Positions 48,409-56,883 of a stretch of 64,000 nucleotides of DNA are shown here, in pieces. Within the stretch, counting starts at the first letter, position 1. Each line of letters starts with the position of its first letter. Location: the NCBI GenBank assembly GCA_965198415.1, contig CBDAPN010000031.1, positions 124,001 through 188,000 on the forward strand. Direction: 5' to 3'. The notes under the pieces were generated by a model. That model was not told the DNA's origin, made no database searches, and was given only the letters and a program-made list of their open reading frames with translations. The DNA comes from Endozoicomonas sp965198415 (lineage in GTDB: Bacteria; Pseudomonadota; Gammaproteobacteria; Pseudomonadales; Endozoicomonadaceae). Made by a program: the position numbers and the translations under genes.

Positions 48409-48464
48409 GCGGGAATCCATTGTTCGTGGCGGGTTCCCACCTTAGTGGGAATGACGTTGTTGAG
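48409..48464. repeat. short inverted-repeat element (GGCGGGTTCCCACC..GGTGGGAATGAC type)
   Basis: Contains GGTTCCCACCTTAGTGGGAATGACG, of the kind of small dispersed palindromic repeat common between genes in gamma- and betaproteobacteria. Its partner half (GGCGGGAATCC) lies just upstream. Given in two parts here; the family was not verified. Confidence 0.4.
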
Positions 48465-48569
48465 ATAATCAAATGAAGCGAATTTCAGTGAAAAATGAGC
48501 GGCCGGAAGAATGCGAGCCTATCCTTGTCTATTACGGCAATAATTAACCCCGACGCAAGGAAGTTTGCA

Positions 48570-49247
48570 ATGACCGCACAGAGCTCTATCACCAAAGAAC
48601 AGGTGGACAAAGGGCAGGCTGTTTACAGCAGACGCATACTCAATATCTACGACATAGCGGTACTGGGCATCTCCAACCGCTTTATCTGGCAATGTCCGAC
48701 CCCGATCCTGCTGGACTGGTACAACCAGCACGTATCCGGCCAGCATCTGGACATCGGCGTAGGGACGGGCTATTTCCTTGACCACTGCCGGTTTCCAGTG
48801 AAAAAGCCCGCCATTGATCTGATGGACTTAAACCTGAACGCCCTGCGTCATACCAAAAAACGACTCAGCCGTTATCAGACTTGCCTCCATGTACACAACA
48901 TACTGGAACCACTGACCGATACCGACGCAGCCGGCTACCAGTCCATAGGGCTCAACTACCTGTTGCACTGCTTACCGGGCAACATCCACAGCAAGGCGGT
49001 GATGTTTGACCATATCCAACCCCTGTTGAGCGACGGGGGCAAGGTATTCGGCAGCACCATCCTACAAGAGGGAGTCCGCCGCAGCTCGGCAGCGAAAGGG
49101 TTGATGGCCATCTACAACCGGAAGGGCATCTTCAGTAACACAGAGGACCACCTGGATGGGCTGAAACACGAGCTGCGCTCTCGTTTTGACAAGGTAGAGA
49201 TCAGAGTTACAGGCTGCGTTGCCCGGTTCGTAGCTTCGGGACATTGA
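48570..49247 (+). CDS. class I SAM-dependent methyltransferase
   Basis: 225 aa from ATG 48570, which has AAGGAAG 6 nt upstream; an earlier start at 48495 is less likely. Motif I is HLDIGVGTGYFLDHC, followed by the acidic loop LMDLNLNALRHT and motif IV-like IGLNYLLHCLPG. This is the Rossmann-type methyltransferase fold that transfers a methyl group from S-adenosylmethionine; the substrate (small molecule or protein) cannot be told. GC-rich like the par operon before it, so possibly acquired with it. It stands alone, flanked by transposase remnants. Confidence 0.8.
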   Translation: MTAQSSITKEQVDKGQAVYSRRILNIYDIAVLGISNRFIWQCPTPILLDWYNQHVSGQHLDIGVGTGYFLDHCRFPVKKPAIDLMDLNLNALRHTKKRLSRYQTCLHVHNILEPLTDTDAAGYQSIGLNYLLHCLPGNIHSKAVMFDHIQPLLSDGGKVFGSTILQEGVRRSSAAKGLMAIYNRKGIFSNTEDHLDGLKHELRSRFDKVEIRVTGCVARFVASGH

Positions 49248-49611
49248 CTGGGGGCAATACAAAAGCCAGCTCAACCAAAGGAATGGCTAACTGTTCATCG
49301 CTAAGAGTAAAGAGCCGCTGAATATCTGCTGGAGCAGAGAGCTTTCTTCTGAACCATCCAGCATCACCATAAGTAAAGACATGGCTGGAAGGTACTTTGT
49401 GTGAATGCTCTGTGAGCATTGAATCAAAACCAATGCCGGTCACTGCTAAAACAGTGGGGAATGCTATGGCATGAATGTTTTTTTTTGAACTTTGGATATT
49501 TTGACCTACCAGCCCACAAGTTCTTGAAGGTGTCCTGCTGATCTCTGAGTGTTTGTTGCAGGATGACGCTGGAACATCAGCCAGAAATGGAAATGCTTTC
49601 TTAAGCGACAA
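49207..49611 (-). CDS. hypothetical protein, doubtful
   Basis: A 134-aa frame overlapping the end of the methyltransferase by 41 nt tail to tail. The central and C-terminal parts look protein-like (TVLAVTGIGFDSMLTEHSHK; LFTLSDEQLAIPLVELAFVL), but no family is recognised and no good ribosome site is seen. It may be the tail of a larger, lost gene. It fills the 440-bp interval before rep copy 2. Confidence 0.3.
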   Translation of the reverse strand: MSLKKAFPFLADVPASSCNKHSEISRTPSRTCGLVGQNIQSSKKNIHAIAFPTVLAVTGIGFDSMLTEHSHKVPSSHVFTYGDAGWFRRKLSAPADIQRLFTLSDEQLAIPLVELAFVLPPVNVPKLRTGQRSL

Positions 49612-49684
49612 AAGTCGTTTTTCTGCCTCAGAATGCGAAACCGATTACCCTCTTTGTAGTAGGCATCGGTACGGAAACGATTGG

Positions 49685-50758
49685 TTAGTGGAAAAACTCC
49701 TCCTCCAAAGTTTCATTGAAAATAGTGCCGTTGAATTTTATCTGGGCATCTTTCTTTACCTTGTTCCCTGAGCGTTGTTGCTGAACGAACTGTTCATGAG
49801 GGTAAATCTTGTAACGGACATCAATAATTTTGCGGCTCTCTTTTACCCGTTCAAATTCATAGGTGGCTACCACCTTTTGCTGGATAAGGACTTCAAGGGC
49901 ATTGGTCATAGCCCGCACGTTATCGCCCATGCGAACAGACAGCCCTCTTGCGCTTTGTGACAGAAATGACACCAGATTCGGGGTGTACGGTGTGTTGATA
50001 CCGGCCTGAGTGAAATACAAACTCATTCTCTTAAACAGGTACAACGCCAGAGGAGAAGTAATCCTCATGCTGCGCGCATAGTCGTATCGGCGGTAGGTCA
50101 GTCGCACAATTGACTCTGTCACCAGCGGGTTAAACCGCACGTAACAATGGGCTTTAGAGTCTTTTTGGTATTCTTTCTTCGTAACCAAGCCAACCGCCTC
50201 AAAAAAACCGGAGTCAACCAGTGCCGAACCGTCTTCAGTGGATACTTCCAGAGTGGCCCTGCGGTTAATCAAAATGGCTTCTTTGAGTTCATCGATGGAG
50301 TAGGTGTGCCCACGGCTTTTTAACTCTTTTTGCAATCCGTACAGGGTGAAAGTTACACCAGCGCTGCCGTCTATAAAAACGCCTCTGCCTTCAACGGCGA
50401 GTTTTCGTAACGCTTCCTCCACGCGCTCTTCTCTTTCGCCGGGAAAGACCAGCACAGGATTCCCTTTTTTATCCGTTATGTTCGCTGCGCGAACGGTGGC
50501 CAGGATTTTGCGTTTGTTAAGGTACGTTACGGTATTGCGAACCGAGTCGGCAATACTGCGGGCTCGCTTTCCGCGTTTGCCACGGCCATAACTGTACTTA
50601 TCCAATGCATCGTAAATGTCGATCAGATTGGAGTAGTTTTTGTCTATCACCGTTGGCAGGGAAAATAACTGCATCTGCCGATTGGTGTTGACCTTTGACT
50701 CATCCAGTCGTTTATCAGCCGTCATATTACTTTTTTCTTTTGTGTCTTGATTACTCAT
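49685..50758 (-). CDS. plasmid replication-initiator-like protein, copy 2
   Basis: 357 aa, the inverted twin of 42516-43589: almost every residue agrees (for example KVNTNRQ for KVSTNRQ, MRITSPL for MKITSPL, VLIQQ for ALIKQ) until the last 25 residues, which diverge. About 80 bp of upstream sequence is also shared. I start at ATG 50758; two further codons in frame upstream are possible. No iterons are seen next to this copy, so it may act on the origin at 43.9 kb or be a spare from a fused plasmid. Two copies in opposite direction 7 kb apart could recombine and invert the segment between them. Confidence 0.6.
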   Translation of the reverse strand: MSNQDTKEKSNMTADKRLDESKVNTNRQMQLFSLPTVIDKNYSNLIDIYDALDKYSYGRGKRGKRARSIADSVRNTVTYLNKRKILATVRAANITDKKGNPVLVFPGEREERVEEALRKLAVEGRGVFIDGSAGVTFTLYGLQKELKSRGHTYSIDELKEAILINRRATLEVSTEDGSALVDSGFFEAVGLVTKKEYQKDSKAHCYVRFNPLVTESIVRLTYRRYDYARSMRITSPLALYLFKRMSLYFTQAGINTPYTPNLVSFLSQSARGLSVRMGDNVRAMTNALEVLIQQKVVATYEFERVKESRKIIDVRYKIYPHEQFVQQQRSGNKVKKDAQIKFNGTIFNETLEEEFFH

Positions 50759-50911
50759 TAGCAAGCAGAAGCCGTCGTTATTATCACAAGTATACCGTTC
50801 AAGAGTACTGCTTTTATGCGGCGATTACACTGCTCATAAATGGTCGTGTAACCCGGGTTATCGCTTATCTTGGTTTGAGTCCTCGACACTTAGAAAATCG
50901 TCGTAAACTCT

Positions 50912-50958
50912 CGCCTTTCTGCCCTTTGGTGCAGTCGCACCCAAAGGGCAGAAAGGCG
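50912..50958. repeat. 18-bp-arm hairpin (CGCCTTTCTGCCCTTTGG)
   Basis: Perfect inverted repeat with an 11-nt loop. The GCCCTTTGG/CCAAAGGGC core recurs at 52.6, 55.3 and 5.5 kb, so it is a member of a dispersed hairpin family. Confidence 0.65.
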
Positions 50959-51070
50959 TATCGTCGTTTATATTCTGTCGTATATGATAAAAATAAACAT
51001 TTTTTCTGAGAATAAAAAGGCTACGTGACAGACCATAGCGGAGGCAATACTGAGCCAGCCCATCTCTTGG

Positions 51071-52033
51071 TTATGAACTGAGATAGACCCTTATAGAGCT
51101 GAGCAGCGGCTCTGGGCTTAATTTAGAATCTTTTCGGCGTCGACGTTTGGTGGTAGGTGGGGTTTCAGAGAGGCGGGTGAAATCTGGCAGTTTTCCGTTC
51201 AGCTGTCCAGAGGCAATCAGTGCTGGCATTGATAGATAGCCCAGCTCTGTTGAATGGCTATTTGACCAGTATAACTTTCCCTTTACAGAAGGGTTGGTCA
51301 CTGTCTGGACTAAACGGAGCCTTGCAATATCTTCAGGCCTTAAGCTGTTAACAATCGCTATTTGCGCTTCTAAACCGTGGTCTGTTTCTTCATGATTTTT
51401 CAGGCTATTTAACTTTTGCAAACACTCATCGGCGGTAATTTTGCGGATAGATTTTCGTTGCTGAACCCAACTCAGACTGATCGACTCAGGCATCTTGTTC
51501 AGAATACGAATTTTTCTGGTGCAATGACGAATGTGCAGCCTGGAGCTACCTAGCCGAGATAAAACCTCTCTAGCGAGCTGGCTTTCAGTAGGCTTAGGTG
51601 ATGTGGACAGGTCTTTTAGTAGTCTCATTAATGAGCTATTTTTCTTTGGCAGCTTCTCTTCATGTCTACGATCCCAGCTTTTGCCTGGATACTTGTATTG
51701 AAACAACGCCTTTTCGAAACACTGTTTTGATTCGTTAACCTTATTGCCAAGATCTATAATAGAATCCGGTACCATTAAAAGCCCGGCCATTTGCCAGGTA
51801 TCTCGACCATCGCCTGAGTGCAAATGATGCAGACAGGAATAGATATTGGCCGCCTGTTGGTGTGGAGGTATGTTGCTAGTGGTTGCTGTGGCTTTTCTCC
51901 AGACCTTGTCTTCTATGCCGATCACCCACCCATCCCAAAGGCCCGGGTTTAGCTTTCGTAAGCCATCAGCCAGCTCGGTTACGGTTGAACCTAAATTCTT
52001 TACACTTTCAATGAGCTCAACGGCTGAAGACAT
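51071..52033 (-). CDS. tus: Tus-like DNA replication terminus binding protein
   Basis: 320 aa, close to the 309 aa of E. coli Tus. Several stretches line up with Tus in order: SLSWVQQRKSIRKITADECL with the RFGWANKHIIKNLHRDEVL region, KLYWSNSHSTELGYLSMPAL with VWYKGDQKQVQHACPTPL, then GKLPDFTRL with GVPDVGELL, and the very end SSIRVYLSS with PRLHLYVAD. Tus binds Ter sites and blocks replication forks from one side. On a plasmid it would stop one fork of a replicating circle, as in R6K-type plasmids. I saw no clear TerB-like sequence in the 200 bp upstream, though the site may differ. The alignment is from memory and should be confirmed. Confidence 0.7.
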   Translation of the reverse strand: MSSAVELIESVKNLGSTVTELADGLRKLNPGLWDGWVIGIEDKVWRKATATTSNIPPHQQAANIYSCLHHLHSGDGRDTWQMAGLLMVPDSIIDLGNKVNESKQCFEKALFQYKYPGKSWDRRHEEKLPKKNSSLMRLLKDLSTSPKPTESQLAREVLSRLGSSRLHIRHCTRKIRILNKMPESISLSWVQQRKSIRKITADECLQKLNSLKNHEETDHGLEAQIAIVNSLRPEDIARLRLVQTVTNPSVKGKLYWSNSHSTELGYLSMPALIASGQLNGKLPDFTRLSETPPTTKRRRRKDSKLSPEPLLSSIRVYLSS

Positions 52034-52239
52034 GTCAGGAACTACTCCGTACTTTTTTGATTGAAATTATGGCTATTAGCACGTTATCCGTAGTGTTAAA
52101 CAAAACACCCTCAATTTCAAACCAAACATGAGTCGTCAATAGTAGGCGTGACGTGCTCCCGCCACTAAGCCGCTGAGCGGCTATAGTAGGGCCTTCTTGC
52201 GACCCATGCTGAGAACTCTCTGCACCTATCGCCACATTC

Positions 52240-52483
52240 CAAAGGGGTTAAGAAAGTGATCAAAGCGCTGGCCTACCAGTACAAACAACATCCCCGGCGA
52301 TCAAAGTGGACAACAGAACTGAAATATTTCAGGAACAATCGCGCTCGTATGCAATACGCTGAACACTTGTCGCAGAGTCTGCCGATCGGTTCGGGAGTCT
52401 TTAGGCTGATTGGTAACACAGCGCATGAAGTGCTCGGTTATGCGTTGATGACCTCCCACAGGCCAAGGGATTCTGACTCTTAG
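52240..52483 (+). pseudogene. transposase fragment (ISKra4-like)
   Basis: A 75-codon remnant with ELKYFRNNRARMQYAEHLSQ then SLPIGSGVFRLIGNTAHEV. The YFxNNxxRMxY...GLPIGSGVVE pattern is the C-terminal signature of ISKra4-type transposases. The catalytic core and both ends are missing. Confidence 0.5.
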
Positions 52484-52691
52484 GTCATTAACTCAGAGCC
52501 CGCTGTTCGACAATGTTGGAAGTTAGCAAATCTTGCGTAAAGCATCGGCTTTATACTTTTTGGGTGTTTATGCCCTGTGGGTATTTATGCCCTGTGGGAA
52601 CGTGTTGCAAGATTAAGAAAACAGGAGCAGATAATGTCACCCCGTTTTCTTTACAGACAGAAAAATGAGAGTACCTATCAATGTGAGACTT

Positions 52692-53879
52692 TCACCCAAT
52701 GGTTTTAGCTATCTTTTCTAAGAGATCGCTTAGGTGAGTCATTCTGGATTTATCATAAGCCATCGTCGTCTTTATATCGTTGTGTCTGGCCAACTCCATA
52801 ACCGACCCGAGATCGTTGGTAGCATCCATGGCCAGAGTGACAAAACTGTGCCTGAGCCAGTGAACCGAGCTGGATTGAATTCTGATGCTTTCATGCACCC
52901 TGTTCTGAGATAGCAACGACTCTGCTACTTCACGGGTGAGTTCCTTGAAAATATCATGCAACTGTTGCCGGGTTTTTAGCGGTTTTTTGCCTGTGATATT
53001 AAAAAAGAAAGGTTCTGGTTTGTTCGGGGCAGGTGTTGCGGGCAGACCAAGGCTGAGACGGTAGCGGCAAAATTCACTCATGAAGCCTTCTGAAACGGGT
53101 ATTTCCGATGGTTTACCACCCTTGCCGATCACATACAACACCCACAACCTCTTACCATTGACTGACGCGAGCTGCAGGCTACCTGTGTCATTGCTGAGTA
53201 ACTCTGAGATCCTCAGGCCAGAGTAGAGATAGGCATAAAATAACCACCGCTGTCTCTTCACTTTTCTCAGGACTTTGGGCGTTGTCAGACTATCTTTTTC
53301 AGACTGCTGCAGGTGGTCAAGTACCAGAGAAATGTCTTCAAGGTGTAATACTCTGTTTTTGCGAGACATTTCTATGCGCTTTTTTTCTTCAGAATGGGTA
53401 TCGAGCAGTGCAAACGGATTCAGTGTCAGATAGCCCACTTTTTGCAGCCAAGTAAACAAACTCTTTATGGCGGCAACTGCCTGATGGACAGAGGCCGGAG
53501 ACAATACAGGGTTGCCGGGTGTCCAATCCTTTGCAACCACAAAGGGTTTCCAGTTGCTGTCACCAAAGGGACGTTTGGCCGTGCCTATCAGATCCAGACT
53601 TGGCTCCTGCAGCATCACCACAAATGCCTGAGCGTCCTCCAGCGACAGGCTTTTGAATGCCAGATTGTGCTGGCCACAGTACCAAAGTAAACGACGACAC
53701 TCTTTTTTGTAGGCCGCATGAGTAGAGCGAGCCAGTCTGGGCGCACCGGTGGTTGTGACTCGGTTCAGAAAGCGCATCACGGCCTCAGCGTCCGTGGAAA
53801 CTGTTACCAAAGGGCGAGCCTGATCAACGCCCACTGGAGCTGGCGGGGCGGCTCGTACTTGCTGTAGCTGATGGGGCAT
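52692..53879 (-). CDS. tyrosine recombinase / integrase
   Basis: 395 aa. The N-terminal SAM-like core-binding domain (STHAAYKKECRRLLWYCGQH) precedes a catalytic domain with Arg in YLYSGLRISELL, HWLRHSFVTLA (H-x-x-R) and the nucleophile Tyr in KTTMAYDKSRMTHL. Such enzymes integrate or resolve plasmids and phages. Its upstream region is shared with the divergent kfrA-like gene and contains two inverted repeats. Whether it acts as an integrase, a dimer resolvase or a gene mover cannot be told; no attachment site was found next to it. Confidence 0.88.
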   Translation of the reverse strand: MPHQLQQVRAAPPAPVGVDQARPLVTVSTDAEAVMRFLNRVTTTGAPRLARSTHAAYKKECRRLLWYCGQHNLAFKSLSLEDAQAFVVMLQEPSLDLIGTAKRPFGDSNWKPFVVAKDWTPGNPVLSPASVHQAVAAIKSLFTWLQKVGYLTLNPFALLDTHSEEKKRIEMSRKNRVLHLEDISLVLDHLQQSEKDSLTTPKVLRKVKRQRWLFYAYLYSGLRISELLSNDTGSLQLASVNGKRLWVLYVIGKGGKPSEIPVSEGFMSEFCRYRLSLGLPATPAPNKPEPFFFNITGKKPLKTRQQLHDIFKELTREVAESLLSQNRVHESIRIQSSSVHWLRHSFVTLAMDATNDLGSVMELARHNDIKTTMAYDKSRMTHLSDLLEKIAKTIG

Positions 53880-53974
53880 TCTGGCTGCTCCTGTGTTTGT
53901 TCGATGTCACTCGACGCGTCACGCTTTTTTAGGATTTTACCCTTACAGGCTCCCTTTTTTTTCATCCTAACATA

Positions 53975-54008
53975 AAAAATTGACATTACAGGCATAATGT
54001 CAATTTTT
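53975..54008. promoter_or_regulatory. 14-bp inverted repeat (operator 1) upstream of kfrA-like gene
   Basis: AAAAATTGACATTA (53975-53988) and its exact inverse (53995-54008) around CAGGCA. Placed between the divergent integrase and kfrA-like genes. Confidence 0.65.
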
Positions 54009-54017
54009 AATAAAAGA

Positions 54018-54058
54018 ACAAACGAACAGTGTTCGTTTAAAAAATAGTGTTCGTTTGT
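54018..54058. promoter_or_regulatory. double inverted repeat (operator 2) upstream of kfrA-like gene
   Basis: ACAAACGAACA (54018-54028) is followed by two inverse copies, TGTTCGTTT at 54030-54038 and TGTTCGTTTGT at 54048-54058. KfrA-type proteins repress their own promoters by binding such sites. Confidence 0.65.
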
Positions 54059-54114
54059 TTATTGATATACTATTAGTTTGCTAACAAATGATTCAGCCAA
54101 ATGGAGTGAAAATC

Positions 54115-55143
54115 ATGGCGACTGACGAACAGGTGCTATCTATTCAGGATCAGGTCAATAAGATCTGTAATGAGATGTATGCCCGGGGTGAGAAACCTTC
54201 AGTAAGACTTGTCCTTGCTGAATTGCCGAATGTAAAAAGCACTTCCACTGTTCACAAATACTTTGCCAACTGGCGTTCCGAACTGGGAGCCAATCAGCAA
54301 TCCCTCTATGACCGCCTGGGGTTTTCTTCTGAGTTCACTCAGGCTTTTATGAAAGAGATCACCCGCTTTGGGGTAGAGGCTGAGCAACGGTACAAAGCGC
54401 TCGCTAAAGACTCCAACGAGCAAAGAGATCTGGCCATGGCTGATCTTGCTCAGGCTGAAGACACAATGCATAAGCAGTCAGCTGTCGTCGAAGGACAGAA
54501 CAAAGAAATTAAGGAACTGCAAACAGCGTTGCAAATGCTAAAAAAGCAGACAGAAACTGAACTCGATAAATGCAGAGAGTCCAACGATGCGGCTCTCCAC
54601 GAGGTGCGTCAGCAGTTGGCCAGCGCCCTTGAAGACAATAAAGAGCTCTCCCGACAAAATGAAACTTTGCGTACCAATATTGCCAAAAAGGAACTGAAAG
54701 TTGAGGGCAATCAAGCGCTGATCGACGAAGTAAAAAGCCAGAATACAGCGCTGGTAAAGGAGAACAAGCAACTGAATCACGCCATTACAGAACTGAGTAA
54801 GTCGCTAGTAGGTAAAGAGGCGACCATCAAGGGCCATGAACAGCTGATCATTTCTTTGCAGGAACAACAAAAGCAAATGACCGAGCAGCTTGCCGACGAG
54901 AAAGAGCGCAGACAGAAACTCGAGGAAGAGCTTAAAGCGCTAAAAATCAGCCTATCCGATACCCACAAAAAGCTGGAACAAGAAAAGTTTCAAGCTTCAG
55001 CAGCCGAATCTGAAGCCGCGAGACTGAGTTCAGAAATAGAAATGAAATCGGCCGGATATCACGAAACGATTCGCCGTTTGGAGCACTCCATTGCTGGCCA
55101 GGAAAAACTAATAGAGCACCTTGAAGGCCAGAAAAAAAACTAA
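54115..55143 (+). CDS. kfrA: KfrA-like plasmid coiled-coil DNA-binding protein
   Basis: 342 aa from ATG 54115 (GGAG 8 nt upstream). Residues 5-60 form the KfrA-type N-terminal DNA-binding domain (ARGEKPSVRLVLAELPNVKS, TSTVHKYFANWR). From about residue 75 to the end it is a continuous alpha-helical coiled coil rich in E, K, Q and L, as in KfrA of IncP plasmids, which represses its own gene and supports stable plasmid inheritance. The promoter region carries two strong inverted repeats that would be its operators. The short palindrome TTTTGCACATGTGCAAAA lies 120 bp after the stop codon. Confidence 0.85.
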   Translation: MATDEQVLSIQDQVNKICNEMYARGEKPSVRLVLAELPNVKSTSTVHKYFANWRSELGANQQSLYDRLGFSSEFTQAFMKEITRFGVEAEQRYKALAKDSNEQRDLAMADLAQAEDTMHKQSAVVEGQNKEIKELQTALQMLKKQTETELDKCRESNDAALHEVRQQLASALEDNKELSRQNETLRTNIAKKELKVEGNQALIDEVKSQNTALVKENKQLNHAITELSKSLVGKEATIKGHEQLIISLQEQQKQMTEQLADEKERRQKLEEELKALKISLSDTHKKLEQEKFQASAAESEAARLSSEIEMKSAGYHETIRRLEHSIAGQEKLIEHLEGQKKN

Positions 55144-55260
55144 CGTTAAATAAAATGTACTCACCCTAAGGCAACCGATAACCTTGCGTGCTTATAACTA
55201 CATTGTCGTTTAATAGCATAATTATTTGGAGTAGTTCAAGCCTGTTCTCACTGATCCTCA

Positions 55261-55278
55261 TTTTGCACATGTGCAAAA
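55261..55278. promoter_or_regulatory. palindrome TTTTGCACATGTGCAAAA, site 5
   Basis: Core palindrome downstream of the kfrA-like gene, 11 kb away from the other four sites, which shows that the site is distributed over the whole backbone. Confidence 0.65.
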
Positions 55279-55312
55279 TTTCCAGGATTTGAGGAGCCAA
55301 AAGCTCTGACAC

Positions 55313-55385
55313 TCCCCGCCCTATCGCACCCAAAGGGCATAAATACCCAAAGGGCATAAATACCCAAAGGGCATAAAGGCGATAG
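55313..55385. repeat. tandem CCCAAAGGGCATAAATA repeats with hairpin start
   Basis: CTCCCCGCCCTATCG is followed by three tandem copies of CCCAAAGGGCATAAA(TA) and GGCGATAG, the inverse of CTATCG. Related sequence (GTTTATGCCCTGTGGGTATTTATGCCC) occurs at about 52566. It belongs to the same family as the hairpins at 5497 and 50912. Confidence 0.6.
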
Positions 55386-55427
55386 TCATGTAACCAGGTA
55401 GTGTTTAGAAATCTGTGTAGTGACTTC

Positions 55428-55787
55428 CTAAGAGTCAACGCTGGCATATCTGTTCCTGACGATTCTCACCGCATCACTGGACGTCATTTTTTCCGGTGAT
55501 AAGTCAAGAACGACATTGATAATGTCTGCCATAGCCCGATTGCTCAAACGAAAGCCATCTGGAAGCCCGTTCGAATCATCAAATTTTTGATCAAAAGCTA
55601 ACACAAAGTCTTTAATGTCCGATGTTCTGCCTTGGATAACCTGATCAGGGATGTCATAGTGAACAGGAGCAGGCTGAATACTCTCAAAAATAGTGACAGG
55701 TGTTATTTTTTTTCCTGAAAGAGGATAGTCAGTTTTAATGGTGTTGGTGCGCCAAATTGCCACTATTGGCTGTAGCAATTTGGGCAA
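55428..55787 (-). CDS. hypothetical protein
   Basis: 119 aa, soluble. The sequence looks genuine (VTIFESIQPAPVHYDIPDQV; DGFRLSNRAMADIINVVLDL) but matches no family I recognise. The helical C-terminal part is regular and could bind a partner protein. The first residues may be spurious, as the ATG lacks a clear ribosome site. It lies just downstream of the resolvase on the same strand. Confidence 0.45.
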   Translation of the reverse strand: MPKLLQPIVAIWRTNTIKTDYPLSGKKITPVTIFESIQPAPVHYDIPDQVIQGRTSDIKDFVLAFDQKFDDSNGLPDGFRLSNRAMADIINVVLDLSPEKMTSSDAVRIVRNRYASVDS

Positions 55788-55809
55788 TCAGGACAGATAA
55801 TAGGTTGAG

Positions 55810-56382
55810 TTAAGAAGCCTTTTCCGATGATCTGACAGACTCGATGTACTTGTAGAGTGTGGGCTTGGATACTCCCATCATTTCACAAATCTGATCTACC
55901 GAGTGTTTCCGTTCATCGTAGAGCTGCACAGCTAATAGCCTTTTGTCGTGGTTGAGCGACTTTGGTCTTCCACCTGTTCGGCCTCTGGCTCTGGCTGCTT
56001 TTAAGCCTGCTTGAGTGCGCTCACGGATAAGGTTTCGCTCAAACTCAGCCAGAGCACCAAAAATATGAAAGATGAGTTTGCCAGAACTGGATGAGGTATC
56101 GATGGCCTCTTGCAAACTCTTCAGACCGATGTTTCGTGACTCCAAAAGAGTGATCATTTCAATGAGGTCTTTGAGTGACCGGCTGAGTCGATCTAAGCGC
56201 CAAACGACAATGACATCACCGTCTCTGGCATATTGAAGCACCTGTTTTAATCCTGGTCGTTCAGACTTGGTTCCACTGAGCTGATCCCCAAAGATTTTGT
56301 CACAGCCGGCTGCTCCTAACGCATCCCTTTGTAAGCTCAAATTCTGATCATCGGTGGAAACCCGTGCATAACCGATCAGCAT
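55810..56382 (-). CDS. serine recombinase / resolvase
   Basis: 190 aa from ATG 56382, which has AGGGAG 8 nt before it. Begins MLIGYARVSTDDQNLSLQRD with the catalytic serine in RVST, followed by GDQLSGTKSERPGL, the arginine-rich VVWRLDRLSRSLKDL, and FGALAEFERNLIRERTQAGL. A C-terminal helix-turn-helix (HSVDQICEMMGVSKPTLYKY) binds the res site. This is the Tn3-resolvase/invertase family that resolves plasmid multimers or cointegrates or inverts DNA. On this mosaic plasmid it likely serves multimer or cointegrate resolution. Confidence 0.92.
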   Translation of the reverse strand: MLIGYARVSTDDQNLSLQRDALGAAGCDKIFGDQLSGTKSERPGLKQVLQYARDGDVIVVWRLDRLSRSLKDLIEMITLLESRNIGLKSLQEAIDTSSSSGKLIFHIFGALAEFERNLIRERTQAGLKAARARGRTGGRPKSLNHDKRLLAVQLYDERKHSVDQICEMMGVSKPTLYKYIESVRSSEKAS

Positions 56383-56607
56383 TTCCATTTCTCCCTGATA
56401 AAGTGCTGATTTAGTGAATAAACCCGTTATCAAAGACGCTATCTTAACATTGATTTCTTTACCGAGTAACTTAACGCTTCAAAGCCTATGAATAGGCTTA
56501 CTCTGGTCACCCAGTACAAAAGTAAATAAAACGAGGGTTTTCTTTACTTTCTGCTGTTGTGGTGTAGTATTAATAAGTAACACCTTTTAATACCAAAGGA
56601 GAAAGGG

Positions 56608-56883
56608 ATGGCCACCACTTCAGTTAAACTTGATGAAGACTTGAAAAGGAGGGTTCAGCACTTGGCTAAAGCCAGACACCGATCAGCCCACTGGATTATG
56701 TGTGAGGCAATTCGTCACTATGTGGCTTGTGAGGAAAAGAAAGAAGCCTTCAAGCAGGATGCTCTCAATGCTTGGGAAGCCTATCAGGAAAATGGCATGC
56801 ACCTGACGCTTGAAGAGGCAGATGCATGGCTGGCCAAACTTGAAGCCGGAGAAGATGCGGAGATTCCTAAGTGTCACGATTGA
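56608..56883 (+). CDS. ribbon-helix-helix antitoxin (ParD/CopG-like)
   Basis: 91 aa. The N-terminus TTSVKLDEDLKRRVQHLAKA and RSAHWIMCEAIRHYVACEE is a ribbon-helix-helix DNA-binding fold. The acidic C-terminal part (LEEADAWLAKLEAGEDAEIP) would wrap and block the toxin. An excellent ribosome site (AAGGAGAAAGGG) precedes the ATG. Its end overlaps the toxin start by 13 nt. Such pairs stabilise plasmids; the antitoxin represses the shared promoter. Confidence 0.85.
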   Translation: MATTSVKLDEDLKRRVQHLAKARHRSAHWIMCEAIRHYVACEEKKEAFKQDALNAWEAYQENGMHLTLEEADAWLAKLEAGEDAEIPKCHD

